Shown here in pieces: positions 1 to 5,854 of a DNA stretch of 6,034 bases; position 1 is the stretch's first letter; each line of letters starts with the position of its first letter. This stretch comes from Pseudomonadota bacterium (GTDB taxonomy: Bacteria > SAR324 > XYD2-FULL-50-16 > JAHJRI01). The DNA is taken from contig JAKSDL010000223.1 in the NCBI GenBank assembly GCA_022360105.1, forward strand, positions 1 through 6,034. Reading direction: 5' to 3'. The notes below the pieces were generated by a model, which saw only the letters and a list, made by a program, of their open reading frames with translations, ran no database searches and was not told the DNA's origin. The position numbers and the translations under genes were made by a program.

Positions 1-284
1 GCCCTGGTATAATCAACAGTAATCTCCCTGAATGTGTCCTTAGGCACAGTCCCCGTATAAACACCAACACAATAGAAGCAGATATCCTGGTTTTTGAAAC
101 GGTCAGCTATCGGGGAGAAATCCAGAAAATCCTCATGAATCACTTCTTCCAGTTTATCATGCCTGATTCCAGTAGGTTTTCGAACAATCGAAGTCACCTT
201 CGCAACGCCGGAGTCATTCAAACACTCTTCCAGTACCAGCCCCCCAACCATCCCTGTACTACCCGTAATCATCACGTTTTTCAT
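1..284 (-). CDS. NAD(P)-binding SDR / NAD-dependent epimerase-like protein, N-terminal part (cut by window edge)
   Basis: Reading the minus strand from an ATG at 284 gives 94 open codons to the window edge, so the C-terminal part lies outside. The protein begins MKNVMITGSTGMVGG, a beta strand followed by a TGxxGxxG dinucleotide loop (T7, G8, G11, G14) typical of Rossmann folds in the extended and atypical short-chain dehydrogenase/reductase families (NmrA-like and epimerase-like). IVRKP at residues 33-37 ends the second beta strand; an arginine there often favours NADP(H), though this is inference. ICFYCVG at 68-74 fits the fourth strand with its conserved small-residue turn, and VDYT at 90-93 fits the following helix. 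The catalytic Tyr-x3-Lys would lie beyond the edge, so activity and substrate cannot be judged. The gene diverges from the restriction operon and shows no functional link to it; it is probably the chromosomal neighbour of the defence locus. Confidence 0.85.
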   Translation of the reverse strand, partial: MKNVMITGSTGMVGGLVLEECLNDSGVAKVTSIVRKPTGIRHDKLEEVIHEDFLDFSPIADRFKNQDICFYCVGVYTGTVPKDTFREITVDYTR

Positions 285-372
285 TTTGATCCATTAGTTT
301 ATCTGCAGTATATCACTAATTCTATCTTATCTTGCTATCAAATCGCCAACGCTAATATTATTTAAGAGCCGG

Positions 373-420
373 ATGCTTTGGTCAAGATTCCAAGTTATCT
401 AACGAAGCCGACTAAAGCAT
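373..420. repeat. 11-bp imperfect inverted repeat in the intergenic region
   Basis: The left arm ATGCTTTGGTC (373-383) and right arm GACTAAAGCAT (410-420) are complementary except at one position, which becomes a G-U pair if the + strand is transcribed. The loop is 26 nt. It lies about 90 bp upstream of the SDR start and 170 bp upstream of hsdR. The long loop and lack of a following T run argue against a terminator. A bipartite operator is possible but not shown. Confidence 0.45.
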
Positions 421-512
421 ATTTTGTCAAAAAGGTATAACTTGAAAACGCTGATTTAATATGTTTTTGTAATAAAAAGAAGCGTGTGGGAGATAAAAAA
501 AACCTATTTCAG

Positions 513-543
513 TTTGCTGTTTTAATTACTTTTTAAGTATGAT
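513..543 (+). promoter_or_regulatory. hsdR: Candidate hsdR operon promoter (weak)
   Basis: Two readings of the same site are possible. As a Bacteroidota-type promoter, TTTG (513-516) is followed after 17 nt by TAAGTATG (534-541), which matches the -7 pattern TAnnTTTG at all but one fixed base. As a sigma-70 type, TTGCTG (514-519) is followed after 18 nt by TATGAT (538-543), one mismatch from TATAAT but with a poor -35. An A8 run lies just upstream (495-502). Either reading predicts a leader of roughly 40 nt before hsdR. This is a pattern match only. Confidence 0.25.
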
Positions 544-572
544 CAAACCGATTTAACAATCCAATATTTCAA

Positions 573-588
573 CACCGATCAGCCGGTG
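573..588 (+). promoter_or_regulatory. hsdR: Small GC-rich hairpin directly before the hsdR start codon
   Basis: CACCG (573-577) and CGGTG (584-588) form a perfect 5-bp stem with a 6-nt loop, ending two bases before the hsdR ATG. No clear Shine-Dalgarno sequence exists here; the only partial match, GGTGA (585-589), overlaps the 3' arm of the stem and is too close to the start. If it folds, the hairpin would reduce ribosome access to hsdR. The stem is short, so chance is a real alternative. Confidence 0.3.
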
Positions 589-590
589 AA

Positions 591-3023
591 ATGGAAGAGA
601 TCGACAAAAAGCGGCTCAGTGAGCGCGATATCTGCACCAAATTCATCACCCCGGCTATTATTAAGGCCGGCTGGGTGCAGGATCAAATCCGGGAAGAGGT
701 TAAAATTACCAGGGGAAGAATAATTGTAAAAGGCAACCTGGCTTCTCGCGTTAAGGATGAAAAAGCGAAAGGTGGTCCTAAAAGAGCCGATTATGTTCTT
801 TACGGAAGACCTAAACTACCACTGGTCGTCGTAGAAGCAAAATCCCCAAAGTTTCATGTGGGAAAAGGGATGCAACAAGCCTTGCTTTACGCTGAAATGC
901 TGGACGCACCCTTTGCTGTCAGCTCCAATGGCAGTAGTTTTTTGCTCCATGATAGAACAGGAATCACCAGCCCTGTTGAAAGGGAAATTGCACTGGATCA
1001 GTTTCCCAGTCCGGAATCACTATGGTCACTTTACAGGCAATGCAAAGGCTTGGCAGAGCCTAAAGCACTGGAATTGGTTGAACAGCCTTATTTCAGCGAC
1101 GGAAGTGGCAAAACCCCTTATTATTATCAACAAGTCGCTATCAACCGAACCATCGAAGCTATCGCCAACGGTCAGAGTAGAGTACTACTGGTAATGGCCA
1201 CAGGGACCGGCAAAACCTATACAGCATTCCAAATCATTTGGCGGCTTTGGAAAGCAAAACGAAAAGAAAGAATTCTTTTTCTGGCAGATCGCAATGCTTT
1301 AGTCGATCAAACCATTCAACAAGATTTTTCACCTTTTGGTGAATCCATGCACAAAATTCAAAACCGTGAGGTCAAACGGAACTTTGAAATTTATCTTAGC
1401 TTATACCAGGCAGTAACCGGGAACAAAGAGTGGAAACAGATTTTTAAAAAATTTCCTGCAGATTTTTTTGATCTGGTTATTGTAGACGAATGTCACCGGG
1501 GAAGTGTGGCTGATGATTCAGCCTGGAAGGAAGTTCTCACCTATTTTAGCTCAGCCACTCATATAGGATTAACAGCTACCCCCACCGAAACCGAAGATCT
1601 TAGTAATATAGATTACTTCGGTGAGCCAATCTATACCTATTCATTAAAACAGGGAATTGAAGATGGATTCCTAGCTCCCTATAAGGTGATCCGTATCGTA
1701 TCCGACAAAGATGCAACCGGCTATACTCCTTCCGAAGGAAAAAGGGATAAAAAAGGAAAACTGGTAGAAAGACGACAGTACAACACAAAAGATTTTGACC
1801 GGAATCTGGTACTAGAAAAGCGAACTGATCTTGTTGCCAGAAAAATCTGGGAATATATGAGCGCTATCGATCCTTACGGAAAAACTATTGTTTTTTGTGA
1901 TGATCAGAATCACGCCGAAAGAATGAGACAGAGTCTGGTGAATTTGATTCCTGAAGCTGCCGAAAATCGTAAATATGTCATGCGAATCACCAGTGATGAT
2001 ACTGAAGGCAAGGCTCAGTTGTTCAATTTTACGGATAATGATGAAAAGTTCCCTGTTATCGCTACCACTTCCAAGCTGCTTTCAACAGGTATCGATGCAA
2101 AAACCTGCAGATTGATTGTTTTAGATAAAACAATCAATTCAATGACTGACTTCAAGCAAATCATCGGCAGAGGTACTCGTATCCGTGAAGACTACAAAAA
2201 ACTATACTTCACGATAATGGATTTTAAAGGGGCTACTCGTCTTTTTGCTGATCCGGATTTTGACGGTGAACCGGTAATGATATACGAACCGAAGGAAGAT
2301 GAACCAGTGGTTCCGCCAGAAGAGACCGGAAATGAACAACCTGAAGATGTTGATGAGCCCGTTGGAGAATATGGTCCCAGCGACAACAGCCCCGGGGACG
2401 AAGGCGAAACCGGAGGTGGAGGAAGGGATCCTAAGGAAAAATACTATATCGATGATGAGGATGTTAGGGTTGCTGTGGAACTGCACCAGTATTTAGATGA
2501 AGCCGGTCATTTAAAAACGGAAGATTTGCGGGTCTACTTAGTTGAAGAAATAAAAAAGACCTTAAAACAGCAGTTTGGAAGCCTTAAGGGATTTTTGAAA
2601 CGCTGGAATGAGACAGAGCGGAAACATGTATTATTGTCTGAACTTAAAGACCAGGGAATTCCACTGGAGGTTTTGAAAGAAGCCGTACCGGGAAGTGATC
2701 GTTTCGATGCCTTCGATCTGGTTGTTCATATCGCATTCGATCAGAAGCCGTTAACACGGCAGGAAAGAGTGAACCATGTAAGAAAAAGAAACTACTTTGG
2801 CAAATACGGAGACCAGGCAAGAGCCGTGTTGGATGCTCTTCTGGAGAAATATGCCAATAACGGTATTTTGGATATTGAAGATCCTAAAATCCTTGAACTC
2901 CCACCTTTTGATAAAATGGGCAGTAAAACCCATATTCGCAGGGGCATTTTTGGCGGTCCTGAAAAATTCGCCCAGGCTATAACTGAACTTGAAAACGCAC
3001 TGTACGACATTCAAAGTGCCTAG
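591..3023 (+). CDS. hsdR: Type I restriction enzyme, restriction/translocase subunit HsdR (EcoEI-like)
   Basis: This 810-aa protein is the ATP-dependent motor and nuclease of a type I R-M complex, acting on unmethylated DNA with HsdM and HsdS. The N-terminal PD-(D/E)xK nuclease has D67 (ADYVL), E82-A-K84 and a Q96-x3-Y100 motif. The superfamily 2 helicase motor follows: Walker A ATGTGKT (203-209), Walker B DECH (299-302), TATP (328-331), motif V around STGID (498-502) and motif VI QIIGRGTR (523-530). A Pro/Glu/Gly-rich linker (about 566-614) leads to a helical C-terminal region resembling the EcoEI_R_C domain. The length, about 800 aa, fits the EcoEI-like (IB) family and is well short of EcoKI- or EcoR124-type subunits. 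All catalytic motifs are intact. ATG 591 is the first ATG after an in-frame stop at 540-542; no good SD is present. hsdM follows after 15 nt. Confidence 0.97.
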   Translation: MEEIDKKRLSERDICTKFITPAIIKAGWVQDQIREEVKITRGRIIVKGNLASRVKDEKAKGGPKRADYVLYGRPKLPLVVVEAKSPKFHVGKGMQQALLYAEMLDAPFAVSSNGSSFLLHDRTGITSPVEREIALDQFPSPESLWSLYRQCKGLAEPKALELVEQPYFSDGSGKTPYYYQQVAINRTIEAIANGQSRVLLVMATGTGKTYTAFQIIWRLWKAKRKERILFLADRNALVDQTIQQDFSPFGESMHKIQNREVKRNFEIYLSLYQAVTGNKEWKQIFKKFPADFFDLVIVDECHRGSVADDSAWKEVLTYFSSATHIGLTATPTETEDLSNIDYFGEPIYTYSLKQGIEDGFLAPYKVIRIVSDKDATGYTPSEGKRDKKGKLVERRQYNTKDFDRNLVLEKRTDLVARKIWEYMSAIDPYGKTIVFCDDQNHAERMRQSLVNLIPEAAENRKYVMRITSDDTEGKAQLFNFTDNDEKFPVIATTSKLLSTGIDAKTCRLIVLDKTINSMTDFKQIIGRGTRIREDYKKLYFTIMDFKGATRLFADPDFDGEPVMIYEPKEDEPVVPPEETGNEQPEDVDEPVGEYGPSDNSPGDEGETGGGGRDPKEKYYIDDEDVRVAVELHQYLDEAGHLKTEDLRVYLVEEIKKTLKQQFGSLKGFLKRWNETERKHVLLSELKDQGIPLEVLKEAVPGSDRFDAFDLVVHIAFDQKPLTRQERVNHVRKRNYFGKYGDQARAVLDALLEKYANNGILDIEDPKILELPPFDKMGSKTHIRRGIFGGPEKFAQAITELENALYDIQSA
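2111..2138. repeat. 28-bp near-perfect palindrome inside hsdR
   Basis: The arms ATTGATTGTTTTA (2111-2123) and TAAAACAATCAAT (2126-2138) are exact reverse complements separated by only GA (2124-2125). The element lies in the coding sequence between helicase motifs V and VI, over residues about 507-516 (LIVLDKTINS). As RNA it would form an AT-rich hairpin; as DNA it could be a dimeric protein-binding site. No known site was recognised. Confidence 0.85.
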
Positions 3024-3038
3024 AACATTTAATGCAAT

Positions 3039-4802
3039 ATGAGTTTAAGCACCACCATTAAGACCATTCAGGATATCATGCGTAAAGATGACGGTGTCGA
3101 TGGAGACGCCCAGCGCATCGGCCAGCTTACCTGGATGTTATTTTTAAAAGTTTTTGACCAAAAAGAAGAGGAATGGGCAGACGACGCCGCGACTAGGGGA
3201 GATACGTATAAGTATGCAATACCGGAAGAATGCCGATGGGGAACCTGGGCGGCATACGTAGATGGTAAACCGCAAACTCCTGCCAGCGAATTAATAGAAT
3301 ATGTAAATTCAACGGTTTTTCCTAAACTAAAGGATCTCAGTACAGAAGGACTGGATGAAGATGCCAGGGCGAAAAAGGTCAAGGTTGTCAGTGAGGTGTT
3401 CAGGGACTCCAACAACTACATGAAATCCGGCACCCTGATGTTGGAAGTGATAGAAAAGCTGGATGATGCTATTGATTTTCATAACTTCACCACCCGCCAG
3501 CAATTGGGGGACATTTACGAACAAGTATTAAACGATCTGAGAAGTGCGGGCAATGCAGGGGAGTTTTATACTCCAAGGGCCATAACTCAATTTATGGTTC
3601 GAATGGTTGATCCCAAACTGCACAAAAATGAAAAAGTTCTGGATCCGGCCTGCGGAACAGGTGGTTTCTTGACTGCCGCATATAACCGGCTGAAAGAACA
3701 GGCCGATAATAAATCCGGCATCAAGATCAAGAATGCCCTGGAACAAAGCATTAAAGGCATAGAAAAAAAGCAATTGCCACACTTGCTTTGCACAACCAAT
3801 ATGTTGCTTCACGGTATCGAAATTCCTGATCAAATCGAACACCGAAATACTTTAGCCAAACCATGGAACAATTGGTCCAATGATGACAAGGTAGATTGTG
3901 TCATCACCAATCCGCCTTTTGGCGGAAGTGAAGAAGATGGTGTAGGTGCTGACTTCCCAACACATTTGCTAACCCGAGAAACCTCCGATATGTTTCTCAC
4001 GCTCATTGTTAGAAAACTGCTGAAGCCTGATGGCCGGGGCGCCATTGTCTTGCCCGATGGTAACTTATTTGGTGAAGGAGTCAAAGCCAAGGTTAAAGAA
4101 GAGCTATTAAAAGAGTGTAACCTTCATACCATTATTCGCCTGCCTAACGGTGTATTTAATCCTTATACCGGCATCAAAACCAACTTGCTTTTCTTTACAA
4201 AGGGCAAACCCACTGAAACCATTTGGTATTATGAGCACCCCTATCCACCGGGTTATAAAAGTTACTCCAAAACCAAACCCATTACCCTGGATGAGTTCCG
4301 GCCCGAAATATCCTGGTGGGGCAACGAATCGGACGGATTTGCCAGTCGGATCGAAAACGAGTTTGCCTGGAAAATCGATTTCAAAACTAAAAAAGAAGAA
4401 GCTGAAGGCAAAGCTAGACCCTATTGGGATAAGGCTGAAAAATTGAACAATCAGGCAGCGGGTATTGAAAGCAACATAAAAGAGTTGCGTAGATCCTTAA
4501 AAGACATAGATTCAGAAATTGATAAGCTAAGTGTTGAAACAGAGATCACAGGCCTGCAAAAACAAGCTGAAAAACTCAGGCAGCATGCTAAGGATGAACA
4601 GGCAGCGGGTGATCGCATTTACTGGCCCATTTATAATCTGGACGAAAAAAATCCCAATACCCCGGAAGCGATCAAACATGATCCCGACGAGCTGCTTAAA
4701 GAATATAAAAAATTGCAAAAGGAAATCGCTAAAACAGAAAAGCAATTGAAGCAGGAACTGGCTAAGGCTTTTGCCCATCATTTCACCGAGGAGCAGGCAT
4801 GA
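3039..4802 (+). CDS. hsdM: Type I DNA adenine methyltransferase subunit HsdM
   Basis: This 587-aa protein is the modification subunit, which transfers a methyl group from S-adenosylmethionine to adenine in the HsdS-defined target. The N-terminal helical HsdM_N region (about 1-150) starts MSLSTTIKTIQDIMRK. GEFYTPRAITQFMV is the usual lead-in to the catalytic domain. SAM-binding motif I is DPACGTGGF (202-210) and the adenine-methylation motif IV is NPPF (291-294), both intact. The C-terminal part contains a predicted long coiled coil (about 450-523), a WPIYNLD segment (529-535) and a final lysine-rich helix (about 552-580). This makes it longer than typical HsdM proteins of about 490-530 aa. 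ATG 3039 matches the family N-terminus. The 15-nt leader is AT-rich with no SD, unlike the two genes downstream. The stop overlaps the next start as ATGA. Confidence 0.97.
   Translation: MSLSTTIKTIQDIMRKDDGVDGDAQRIGQLTWMLFLKVFDQKEEEWADDAATRGDTYKYAIPEECRWGTWAAYVDGKPQTPASELIEYVNSTVFPKLKDLSTEGLDEDARAKKVKVVSEVFRDSNNYMKSGTLMLEVIEKLDDAIDFHNFTTRQQLGDIYEQVLNDLRSAGNAGEFYTPRAITQFMVRMVDPKLHKNEKVLDPACGTGGFLTAAYNRLKEQADNKSGIKIKNALEQSIKGIEKKQLPHLLCTTNMLLHGIEIPDQIEHRNTLAKPWNNWSNDDKVDCVITNPPFGGSEEDGVGADFPTHLLTRETSDMFLTLIVRKLLKPDGRGAIVLPDGNLFGEGVKAKVKEELLKECNLHTIIRLPNGVFNPYTGIKTNLLFFTKGKPTETIWYYEHPYPPGYKSYSKTKPITLDEFRPEISWWGNESDGFASRIENEFAWKIDFKTKKEEAEGKARPYWDKAEKLNNQAAGIESNIKELRRSLKDIDSEIDKLSVETEITGLQKQAEKLRQHAKDEQAAGDRIYWPIYNLDEKNPNTPEAIKHDPDELLKEYKKLQKEIAKTEKQLKQELAKAFAHHFTEEQA
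4452..4610 (+). repeat. 12-nt in-frame direct repeats flanking the HsdM coiled coil
   Basis: CAGGCAGCGGGT occurs exactly at 4452-4463 and 4599-4610. The copies are 147 nt apart, exactly 49 codons, and both encode QAAG (residues 472-475 and 521-524). A partial copy, CAGGCAGC, is at 4577-4584 in another frame. The full copies bracket most of the coiled-coil segment, so recombination between them would remove or duplicate 49 residues without breaking the frame. Confidence 0.75.
4788..4793 (+). promoter_or_regulatory. Shine-Dalgarno site of the YhcG-family gene, inside the hsdM 3' end
   Basis: GAGGAG lies 5 nt before the ATG at 4799. It supports this start together with the ATGA stop-start overlap. 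It contrasts with hsdR and hsdM, which have no comparable site. Confidence 0.7.
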
Positions 4803-5854
4803 GTCGAGATTTAACAACAAACGAAACCATTGTTCCTGAGAACTTATTACAAGACATAAAGAGCCTGATTGAGGAGAGTCGCAACAATCTGACTGTCACG
4901 GTAAATAAAACGATGACCATGCTTTATTGGCAAATCGGAAAACGAATTAATGACGAAATCCTGAAAGGAAAACGAGCGGATTACGGCAAGCAAATTGTCG
5001 TTTCACTGTCGCGACAATTGACGGAAAAATATGGAAAAGGATTTAACCGTCTATCGTTAAATCGAATGTGTCTGTTTAACCAGCATTTCCCCGATTTTAC
5101 AATTTGTTCGACACTGTCGAACAAATTGAGCTGGTCGCATTTCGTCGAGCTTCTTCCCTTAAAAGATAGATTACAAAGAGAGTTTTACGCTGAAATGTGT
5201 CGAATGGAAAAATGGAGTGTACGCACCCTCAGAGATCGCATCGATTCCATGTTATTTGAACGCACTGCATTATCAAAGAAGCCGGAAGAGCTCGTTGAGC
5301 AGGAACTTCTAAAGCTCAGAAAAGAAGATCAGTTATCATCCAACCTGGTACTAAAAGACCCTTATATTCTTGATTTTTTAGAACTCAACGATCACTACCT
5401 GGAAAAAAACCTGGAAGACGCTATCCTCCGGGAAATTGAACAATTTCTACTGGAACTGGGAGCTGGGTTTACCTTTGTGGCCCGGCAAAAACGTATTGTG
5501 ATTGATCAGGAGGATTTTTACATCGACCTGCTGCTTTACAATCGCAAACTTAAACGATTGGTAGTAATTGAGCTGAAACAAGGCAATTTCAAGGCTGCTT
5601 ACAAAGGGCAGATGGAACTTTATCTCCGCTGGTTGTCCAAGCACGAACAGGAAGAGGAAGAAGCCCCACCCTTGGGAATAATCCTTTGCACAGGAAAAAA
5701 AGAGGAGCAGATCGAACTGCTGGAACTAGACCAATCCGGCATTCATGTTGCCGAATACCTGACCGCCCTCCCCTCTAAAGAACTTCTGCAACAAAAACTG
5801 CAAGAGGCCATAGCAAAATCCCACCTTCGGCTGGAAAACAGGGAGGATACCTGA
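4799..5854 (+). CDS. YhcG/DUF1016-family PD-(D/E)xK nuclease embedded in the hsd operon
   Basis: This 351-aa protein has the two-domain layout of the YhcG (DUF1016) family; E. coli YhcG is of similar length. The helical N-terminal domain (about 15-165) includes YWQIGKRI (44-51), YGKQIVVSLSRQL (62-74), LSWSHFVELL (110-119) and REFYAEM, all typical of the family. The C-terminal domain (about 185-335) is a PD-(D/E)xK nuclease fold with D243 (YIDLLLYN), E258-L-K260 and Q271-x3-Y275, so the catalytic set looks intact. An acidic stretch (HEQEEEEAPP) lies near residue 285. It overlaps hsdM by 4 nt and hsdS by 1 nt, so it is almost certainly co-translated with the R-M subunits. Its role is not known: it may be an accessory defence nuclease, may act with HsdM/HsdS, or may process nucleic acid ends. 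The N-terminal coding part carries three inverted repeats. Family call is firm; function is inference. Confidence 0.92.
   Translation: MSRDLTTNETIVPENLLQDIKSLIEESRNNLTVTVNKTMTMLYWQIGKRINDEILKGKRADYGKQIVVSLSRQLTEKYGKGFNRLSLNRMCLFNQHFPDFTICSTLSNKLSWSHFVELLPLKDRLQREFYAEMCRMEKWSVRTLRDRIDSMLFERTALSKKPEELVEQELLKLRKEDQLSSNLVLKDPYILDFLELNDHYLEKNLEDAILREIEQFLLELGAGFTFVARQKRIVIDQEDFYIDLLLYNRKLKRLVVIELKQGNFKAAYKGQMELYLRWLSKHEQEEEEAPPLGIILCTGKKEEQIELLELDQSGIHVAEYLTALPSKELLQQKLQEAIAKSHLRLENREDT
4993..5063. repeat. Two 8-bp inverted repeats and a 10-bp palindrome in the YhcG-family gene
   Basis: AATTGTCG (4993-5000) pairs with CGACAATT (5012-5019) across 11 nt. The region also contains the self-complementary TGTCGCGACA (5007-5016), so two alternative pairings share bases. 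A second perfect pair, GATTTAAC (5040-5047) and GTTAAATC (5056-5063), has an 8-nt loop. Each alone could be chance, but they lie within 136 bp of one another and of the 13-bp inverted repeat at 5100-5128. Confidence 0.6.
5100..5128. repeat. Perfect 13-bp inverted repeat inside the YhcG-family gene
   Basis: CAATTTGTTCGAC (5100-5112) and GTCGAACAAATTG (5116-5128) are exact reverse complements around a 3-nt loop, ACT. The element encodes residues about 101-110 (TICSTLSNKL), just before the conserved LSWSHF segment. In RNA it would form a tight hairpin within the message. There is no T run after it, so it does not look like an intrinsic terminator. Confidence 0.9.
5841..5846 (+). promoter_or_regulatory. 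hsdS: Shine-Dalgarno site of hsdS, inside the YhcG-family gene 3' end
   Basis: GGGAGG lies 7 nt before the ATG at 5854, an ideal distance. It fixes the hsdS start, which also overlaps the previous stop codon as TGATG, a classic arrangement for translational reinitiation. Confidence 0.8.

Larger units (their letters stand above)
285..590. other. Divergent AT-rich intergenic region between the SDR gene and hsdR
   Basis: This 306-bp gap should hold the promoters of both divergent units. It is clearly more AT-rich than the genes. It contains an 11-bp imperfect inverted repeat (373-383 and 410-420), an A8 run (495-502), a weak promoter candidate for hsdR (513-543) and a small GC-rich hairpin touching the hsdR start (573-588). 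On the minus strand a TATACT hexamer (312-307) lies 22 nt before the SDR start codon, but no convincing -35 partner was found. A + strand open frame covering 135-365 is mostly antisense to the SDR start and does not look like a protein. No tRNA or other RNA gene was recognised. Confidence 0.7.

Noticed and set aside
135..365. Plus-strand open frame of 76 codons
   Set aside because: It is largely antisense to the SDR gene, which has a clear Rossmann motif, and its own translation has no protein-like features.
442..473. TTGAAA (442-447) with TGTAAT (468-473) as a sigma-70 promoter
   Set aside because: The spacer would be 20 nt, outside the usual 16-18, and the -10 match is mediocre.
1473..1479. 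T7 run in hsdR, with A7 runs in hsdM (around 4645) and the nuclease gene (around 5405), considered as phase-variation tracts
   Set aside because: The runs are short and common at this base composition, all frames are intact, and phase-variable type I systems usually use longer tracts or hsdS inversions.
2192..2486. Minus-strand open frames opposite the HsdR linker
   Set aside because: They are low-complexity mirrors of the Glu/Pro/Gly-rich coding stretch and have no start signals or recognisable domains.
3032..3061. Nine-codon open frame (MQYEFKHHH) starting in the hsdR-hsdM gap and overlapping the hsdM start out of frame
   Set aside because: No ribosome-binding site and no reason to think it is translated; it follows from the AATGCAATATG sequence and the Thr-rich hsdM start.
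3528..3842. Minus-strand open frame of about 104 codons opposite hsdM
   Set aside because: It lies fully antisense to the conserved HsdM catalytic domain, including SAM motif I, and shows no family signature.
3881..3906. 8-bp inverted repeat TGATGACA / TGTCATCA in hsdM
   Set aside because: With a 10-nt loop, about one such match is expected by chance in a window this size, and nothing similar is nearby.
5100..5128. Inverted repeat read as an intrinsic terminator
   Set aside because: There is no T run after either arm and the element is inside an intact gene followed by an overlapping hsdS.
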